Shown here piece after piece: positions 6,205 to 8,989 of a DNA stretch of 8,989 bases. How positions within the stretch are numbered: the stretch's first letter is position 1; each line of letters begins with the position of its first letter. Location of the stretch: positions 1-8,989 of the forward strand of contig SOJA01000111.1 in NCBI GenBank assembly GCA_004376975.1. Reading direction: 5' to 3'. A program made the position numbers and the translations under genes. This DNA is from Candidatus Bathyarchaeota archaeon (GTDB lineage Archaea; Thermoproteota; Bathyarchaeia; Bathyarchaeales; UBA233). A model generated the notes under the pieces. It made no database searches. It saw nothing but the letters and a program-made list of their open reading frames with translations, and was not told the DNA's origin.

Positions 6205-7041
6205 TCAACTTTTACTATACGTGCGCGCACGAATGAGAACTATTGGTTTATGTTTCACTGTTTCCAGCATCTCCCAACTCACACCTGCTAACTCCACCTT
6301 GAACTTCTCAGCCATGCCCCACACGGTTTTTCCAGCACCATGTCCTCTGACACGATCTGCAATGTCACTAATCTTCAAGGCCTCTTCAACACTTATTTTA
6401 CATCCAACAAAAGCGATGGGCGTCGGACGTTTCCTAAGCTTAAGCACGCGACCAACCACATAGGTTATGACGCCGCCGAAACAATGAATACCTTTCATAG
6501 GCTTCGGTCTTGGTGTGAAATGAAAACCACAGAACGAATAAGTCTTGTCTGTATCAACAATCATAACAGAAACTATCTTTCCAAGTTTTAGTCTTATCTG
6601 CTTACGTATTTTTTCCGCTACTTCCTCTGCATTGTTCAATGGTAAACTTACATAAGCGTAGGCTAGATTGCTTCCGTCAATCCCGCCTTCAGAACCAAAC
6701 ATTAAAGCCTGCAAAAAGCCAGCTTGCTGTAAGGCAACCTGTTTATGTCGGCTTCCCATCTCCAATGGATATTCACGAAGACATCGAAGCGGTCTTTCCT
6801 GATAATGACATAATGGTCCTAGGACGTATCCCCAGACTATTCGCATCCAATACTTGGCAATTAACTTCGCACATTGGTTCGGTTCAATCAGTTCTTCATC
6901 CACAATATTACTCATGGCTGTTGAAATCGCTTTTTCCGATACAACTATAAAATCCCCATCCAATATCCTTCCCTTAACACCTTTGATTATTTTCTCTAAG
7001 TAATTTTCGCCTGGCCTCCAATATCTGGTCGCGATAGCCAA
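6205..7041 (-). CDS. cofE: CofE-family protein (coenzyme F420-0:L-glutamate ligase-like)
   Basis: This protein of about 278 residues belongs to the F420-0:gamma-glutamyl ligase family (PF01996, COG1478). CofE uses GTP to add glutamates to F420-0, building the deazaflavin coenzyme of archaeal redox enzymes. Supporting features are the early DGDFIVVSEKAIS (28-40), which is typical of the family, a central EGGIDGSN (118-125) where CofE has its G-[IV]-D-x-SN metal/substrate motif, IVDTDKTY (161-168), and a C-terminal block AFVGCKISVEEALKISDIADRVRGHG (210-235). The central motif is not identical to classical CofE, so a related ligase or another PF01996 role is possible. The TTG start has no SD. 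The family-like residues IIKYKA continue in frame upstream to a TGA at 7060-7062 with only ATA or ATT as starts, so the true N-terminus may be longer. It lies 51 bp downstream of thyX on the same strand. AAAATATG at 7081-7088 reads as a minus-strand TATA box that could give it its own promoter. Confidence 0.72.
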   Translation of the reverse strand: MAIATRYWRPGENYLEKIIKGVKGRILDGDFIVVSEKAISTAMSNIVDEELIEPNQCAKLIAKYWMRIVWGYVLGPLCHYQERPLRCLREYPLEMGSRHKQVALQQAGFLQALMFGSEGGIDGSNLAYAYVSLPLNNAEEVAEKIRKQIRLKLGKIVSVMIVDTDKTYSFCGFHFTPRPKPMKGIHCFGGVITYVVGRVLKLRKRPTPIAFVGCKISVEEALKISDIADRVRGHGAGKTVWGMAEKFKVELAGVSWEMLETVKHKPIVLIRARTYSKS

Positions 7042-7092
7042 AGCCTTGTATTTAATTATTCACACCGCACTAATTTTGCCAAAATATGAAGT

Positions 7093-7791
7093 CTAAAGGT
7101 TTCGAAACAGCTTCTTTATCTCTTGAATATTGCATTCTGACGGTTTCATCTTTCTTTCAGGACAGTAGCCTAAACTCACACATGAGGGACCAGCATCTTC
7201 AAAAAGGGCAGGTGCAACTTCTTTGACTTGCTTAAGCATTTCAGTGGCAACCTCTCTTATCTCCCACTGGGCACGAATGCAACACCGTAAATTGAAGAAG
7301 TGACGAAGTTCACGAGCATTCATTGTTACGATTATATTTGTTTTGGCGGCGTTTGGAAGAATAAACCGTGCATCCTCTTTTGGAATCCCTAAATTCAGAA
7401 GATTCTTGTAGGTTTCAGAAACCCTCTCTAATGCTTCATCAAACGTTTTCCTTGCCTCCGCTTCCCTTAATATGCTAGGTGGTGTCACATATTTCTCAAG
7501 TGTATCGTAGGTGACATAGCGTTGGCTTTGCTGCGTAAACGATGCAATACGATGCCTGACAAGTTGATGAGTCATGGCTCTGGACACACCTTCTATGCTA
7601 AAGGTAAAGGATGCATGTTCAATCACTGAAACATGACCATAACCAGTCACACGCCTAATTATTCGGCTAGCTGTCGCCTGATCCGTTTTCTCCAAGATTT
7701 CTGAGGGACTCCCACTTTTCGTTGATGTTAAGGCTGCAGTTCCACATAGAAGTTCAGCGTCCGCTGTGTAACGAAGAAGTTTAACCTCCAA
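7093..7791 (-). CDS. thyX: Flavin-dependent thymidylate synthase ThyX
   Basis: ThyX makes dTMP from dUMP using methylene-tetrahydrofolate, with FAD and NAD(P)H supplying the reductant; it replaces ThyA in many archaea. The ThyX signature is present as RHRIASFTQQSQRY (residues 79-92: RHRxxS, then S-x-R-Y). Before it is GYGHVSVIEHASFTF (51-65), the conserved GHxSxxEH helix. NARELRHFFNLR and AQWEIREVA (about 158-181) match the conserved C-terminal region. The protein ends with AGPSC...GYCPERK. At 232 residues the length is normal for a ThyX monomer; the enzyme is a tetramer. TTG at 7791 was preferred because AGGTGAGG (7801-7808) lies 9 nt before it. A GTG at 7806, which would add five residues, sits within that SD. 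Two perfect palindromes lie upstream, and a CofE-family gene follows. Confidence 0.95.
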   Translation of the reverse strand: MEVKLLRYTADAELLCGTAALTSTKSGSPSEILEKTDQATASRIIRRVTGYGHVSVIEHASFTFSIEGVSRAMTHQLVRHRIASFTQQSQRYVTYDTLEKYVTPPSILREAEARKTFDEALERVSETYKNLLNLGIPKEDARFILPNAAKTNIIVTMNARELRHFFNLRCCIRAQWEIREVATEMLKQVKEVAPALFEDAGPSCVSLGYCPERKMKPSECNIQEIKKLFRNL

Positions 7792-7838
7792 TCTTTTTGA
7801 CCTCACCTTCCATTGTTACATGAAAGTAATAGATTTGC

Positions 7839-7864
7839 TTTGCGCAAACAAGATGTGATCACAT
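7839..7864. promoter_or_regulatory. Two adjacent perfect palindromes upstream of thyX
   Basis: TTTGCGCAAA (7839-7848) and ATGTGATCACAT (7853-7864) are perfect palindromes of 10 and 12 bp with centres 15 bp apart, in the 177-bp gap between thyX and the divergent membrane gene. They lie about 48-73 bp upstream of the thyX start and over 100 bp from the other gene. They may be operator sites; no cognate regulator is identified. The second resembles a bacterial CRP core, but that comparison has no meaning in an archaeon. Confidence 0.35.
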
Positions 7865-7900
7865 TGAGCCAGAGGTTTCTCTAGGAGATTTTTAAGAAAA

Positions 7901-7964
7901 TTTAAATGGATGATTCATACACAACCTACAAGAAAGTGGTTGCTTAGTTCTTTTATAGGTGGAT
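7901..7964 (+). promoter_or_regulatory. Promoter and SD of the seven-helix membrane gene
   Basis: TTTAAATG (7901-7908) can serve as a TATA box, giving a start site near 7930. GGTGGAT (7958-7964) is an SD 4 nt before the TTG at 7969. TTTTATAG (7951-7958) is a second TATA-like element; if used, translation would have to begin at the ATG at 7996. Confidence 0.4.
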
Positions 7965-7968
7965 CAGC

Positions 7969-8610
7969 TTGGATTTGCGGTTGATAACGTTCTTGATGGA
8001 GTTCGTAAGTTCCTTCATAAGTCTCCTCGTCGGATACTATGCTTTGAAAGGCTACAAGAAATTCGCAATTAAAGAACTCTTTCTCCTCTATTTAGGCTTC
8101 ATAGTTCTCGGGGTCGGCACTTTTCTACGAGTTGTTAGTGCAACATACTTCGTCACACTACTGAAAACCTTGGAACCTACGCCTAACATAAGAAGTCTTA
8201 TCAACTTGGCAGGGTTGATTTACACCTTAACCCAGCTTATAGCCTACAGTCTCTTTACAGCCACTTACATATTGCAAGCCAAAACTTTCGGGAAACGAAG
8301 CCTAGAGCTAGGCATGATCTCCACAGCTTTTTTCCCAATATACAGGCTGTTCTTCAATCCATCCCTCGAGTTAATTGCCATAGCAATGCTTGGATTCATA
8401 GCCGTGCACTCTTTCATTAATTGGCTTCTCAAAAAAACCAGTGAATCAGCACTCGTTTTCTTCGGCTTCGGATTCATGCTTCTAAGTCATCTGCTTTTCT
8501 TGTTCATGATCCTGCAAGAAACACTGTTGTTCCTTGGACAAGTAACTCAACTTGCCGGTTTTCTTTGTTTATTAGCTATGTTGGCTAAGGTGAGCAAGGC
8601 ACATGCCTAG
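7969..8610 (+). CDS. Seven-helix membrane protein, possible sensor
   Basis: This 213-residue integral membrane protein has about seven hydrophobic helices (roughly 5-26, 34-61, 76-104, 114-130, 133-154, 160-183 and 186-206) with short loops and no cytoplasmic enzymatic or DNA-binding domain. I do not recognise a named family with certainty. The layout resembles the membrane sensor halves of archaeal histidine kinases, but no kinase follows. It overlaps the winged-helix gene downstream by 8 bp, so the two are translationally coupled and probably act together, the membrane protein sensing a signal or holding the regulator at the membrane. The start is TTG at 7969, supported by GGTGGAT just upstream; ATG at 7996 would still keep most of helix 1. 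Function is inferred from context only. Confidence 0.75.
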   Translation: MDLRLITFLMEFVSSFISLLVGYYALKGYKKFAIKELFLLYLGFIVLGVGTFLRVVSATYFVTLLKTLEPTPNIRSLINLAGLIYTLTQLIAYSLFTATYILQAKTFGKRSLELGMISTAFFPIYRLFFNPSLELIAIAMLGFIAVHSFINWLLKKTSESALVFFGFGFMLLSHLLFLFMILQETLLFLGQVTQLAGFLCLLAMLAKVSKAHA

Positions 8611-8893
8611 AGAACACAAAGAATACCGCTCAAAAGCCCGTATTTACGTTGACATATTAACTTCCATTATGAAGAAAGGTGGAAAATCAAGACCCACCCG
8701 CATTCTTTATGGAGCAAACCTCTCGCATGACCGTTTAATGAAACATTTGGGTCAACTCATTGAACTAGGACTTGTGAAAGAAGAAAAACAAGAAGACGTT
8801 GTAATCTACAAGCTGACGGATAAGGGAAGAAAGTTTCTGATGGAATTTATGAAAGTTGAGAAGTTCGCAGAAGCCTTCGGAATAACCATTTAG
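8603..8893 (+). CDS. Small winged-helix transcriptional regulator (HTH_45-like)
   Basis: This 96-residue protein is a stand-alone winged helix-turn-helix domain of the archaeal HTH_45 type (PF14947). The order is helix 1 (about 9-25, SKARIYVDILTSIMKKG), helix 2 (TRILYGANL, 32-40), recognition helix (SHDRLMKHLGQLIELGLV, 41-58), the beta wing (EEKQEDVVIYKLTDKG, 60-75) and a C-terminal helix (76-90). The pattern of 'I-L-y-a-n-L-s...l..L...GLi...y.lT.kG..fl' is distinctive of this group. Its ATG lies inside the end of the membrane gene (8-bp overlap), with AAGGTGAG (8587-8594) as SD 8 nt upstream. It binds DNA, probably as a dimer; targets are unknown. The pair may be self-regulating. Confidence 0.88.
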   Translation: MPREHKEYRSKARIYVDILTSIMKKGGKSRPTRILYGANLSHDRLMKHLGQLIELGLVKEEKQEDVVIYKLTDKGRKFLMEFMKVEKFAEAFGITI

Positions 8894-8920
8894 AATAGAT
8901 GATTCGTTCAGCGCGCGCAA

Positions 8921-8989
8921 ATGTACGAACCATTAGAAGTCTTAAAATGTAAGAAATGCAGAGAAGTTATAGCTGAACCAAAAGAACTA
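8921..8989 (+). CDS. Start of a CxxC zinc-ribbon-like protein (cut by window end)
   Basis: From ATG at 8921 an open frame runs 23 codons to the window edge, reading MYEPLEVLKCKKCREVI then AEPKEL. The CKKC pair at residues 10-13 is typical of the first knuckle of a small zinc ribbon or treble clef. It follows the winged-helix gene by 27 bp on the same strand. No SD is seen; TTTAGAATA (8889-8897) could be a TATA box for a near-leaderless transcript. The rest of the protein is outside the window, so it cannot be named. Confidence 0.55.
   Translation, partial: MYEPLEVLKCKKCREVIAEPKEL

Noticed and set aside
6108..6239. 43-codon plus-strand frame starting MQEIIKGIREAVRRRAQ
   Set aside because: Its second half runs antisense into the CofE-family gene, it has no SD or TATA box, and its tail is low-complexity Tyr/Phe. 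It is probably chance.
7853..7864. Reading ATGTGATCACAT as a CRP/cAMP site
   Set aside because: The rest of the bacterial consensus is absent and the genome is archaeal; it is kept only as an unexplained palindrome.
7870..7894. AGAG-GTTT-CTCT stem followed by a short T run
   Set aside because: The stem is only 4 bp and no plus-strand gene ends upstream, so it is not supported as a terminator.

Overview
The window looks like chromosomal DNA of a mesophilic, moderately AT-rich archaeon. It is most probably a member of the Bathyarchaeia (formerly MCG) or a close TACK relative, but this placement is inference. The archaeal signs are TATA-box promoters with very short leaders, an F420-type glutamate ligase family protein, an HTH_45-like winged-helix regulator, a cell-surface beta-helix protein with a C-terminal PEFP-plus-transmembrane anchor, and a large gingipain-like protease with a dockerin. 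Several genes appear to start at TTG or GTG. No rRNA, tRNA, CRISPR array, insertion sequence or phage gene was seen.

Layout. (1) 119-2119, minus strand: a secreted clan CD (family C25, gingipain-like) cysteine peptidase with a CARDB-like domain and a two-repeat dockerin, behind a clear TATA box and Shine-Dalgarno (SD). (2) 2341-4289: a nickel-regulator locus. nikR (minus) diverges from a six-helix membrane protein resembling an ECF-transporter S component, followed 3 bp later by a short FmdE-family protein and then a DUF1893 protein, both on the plus strand. Between nikR and the membrane gene lies a perfect inverted repeat (9-bp arms, 12-bp spacer). Read as GTAACA-N16-TGTTAC, it has the geometry of the classical NikR operator. 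(3) 4375-4524: a small charged 49-residue gene with its own promoter signals, convergent with (4) 4542-5975, a minus-strand NosD-like beta-helix surface protein with a T9 tract just past its stop. (5) 6205-7791, minus strand: thyX (flavin-dependent thymidylate synthase), then a CofE-family protein. (6) 7969-8893, plus strand: a seven-helix membrane protein overlapping by 8 bp a small winged-helix regulator, which looks like a sensor/regulator pair. (7) 8921-8989: the start of a CxxC (zinc-ribbon-like) protein cut by the window edge.

How the parts fit. The most distinctive unit is the nickel locus. NikR keeps all four nickel ligands and probably binds the palindrome, controlling uptake through the membrane protein; the FmdE-like protein may bind metal and the DUF1893 protein may act in the same response. 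The secreted protease and the beta-helix protein point to a heterotroph that handles extracellular polymers. The thyX and CofE-like genes are housekeeping or cofactor functions.
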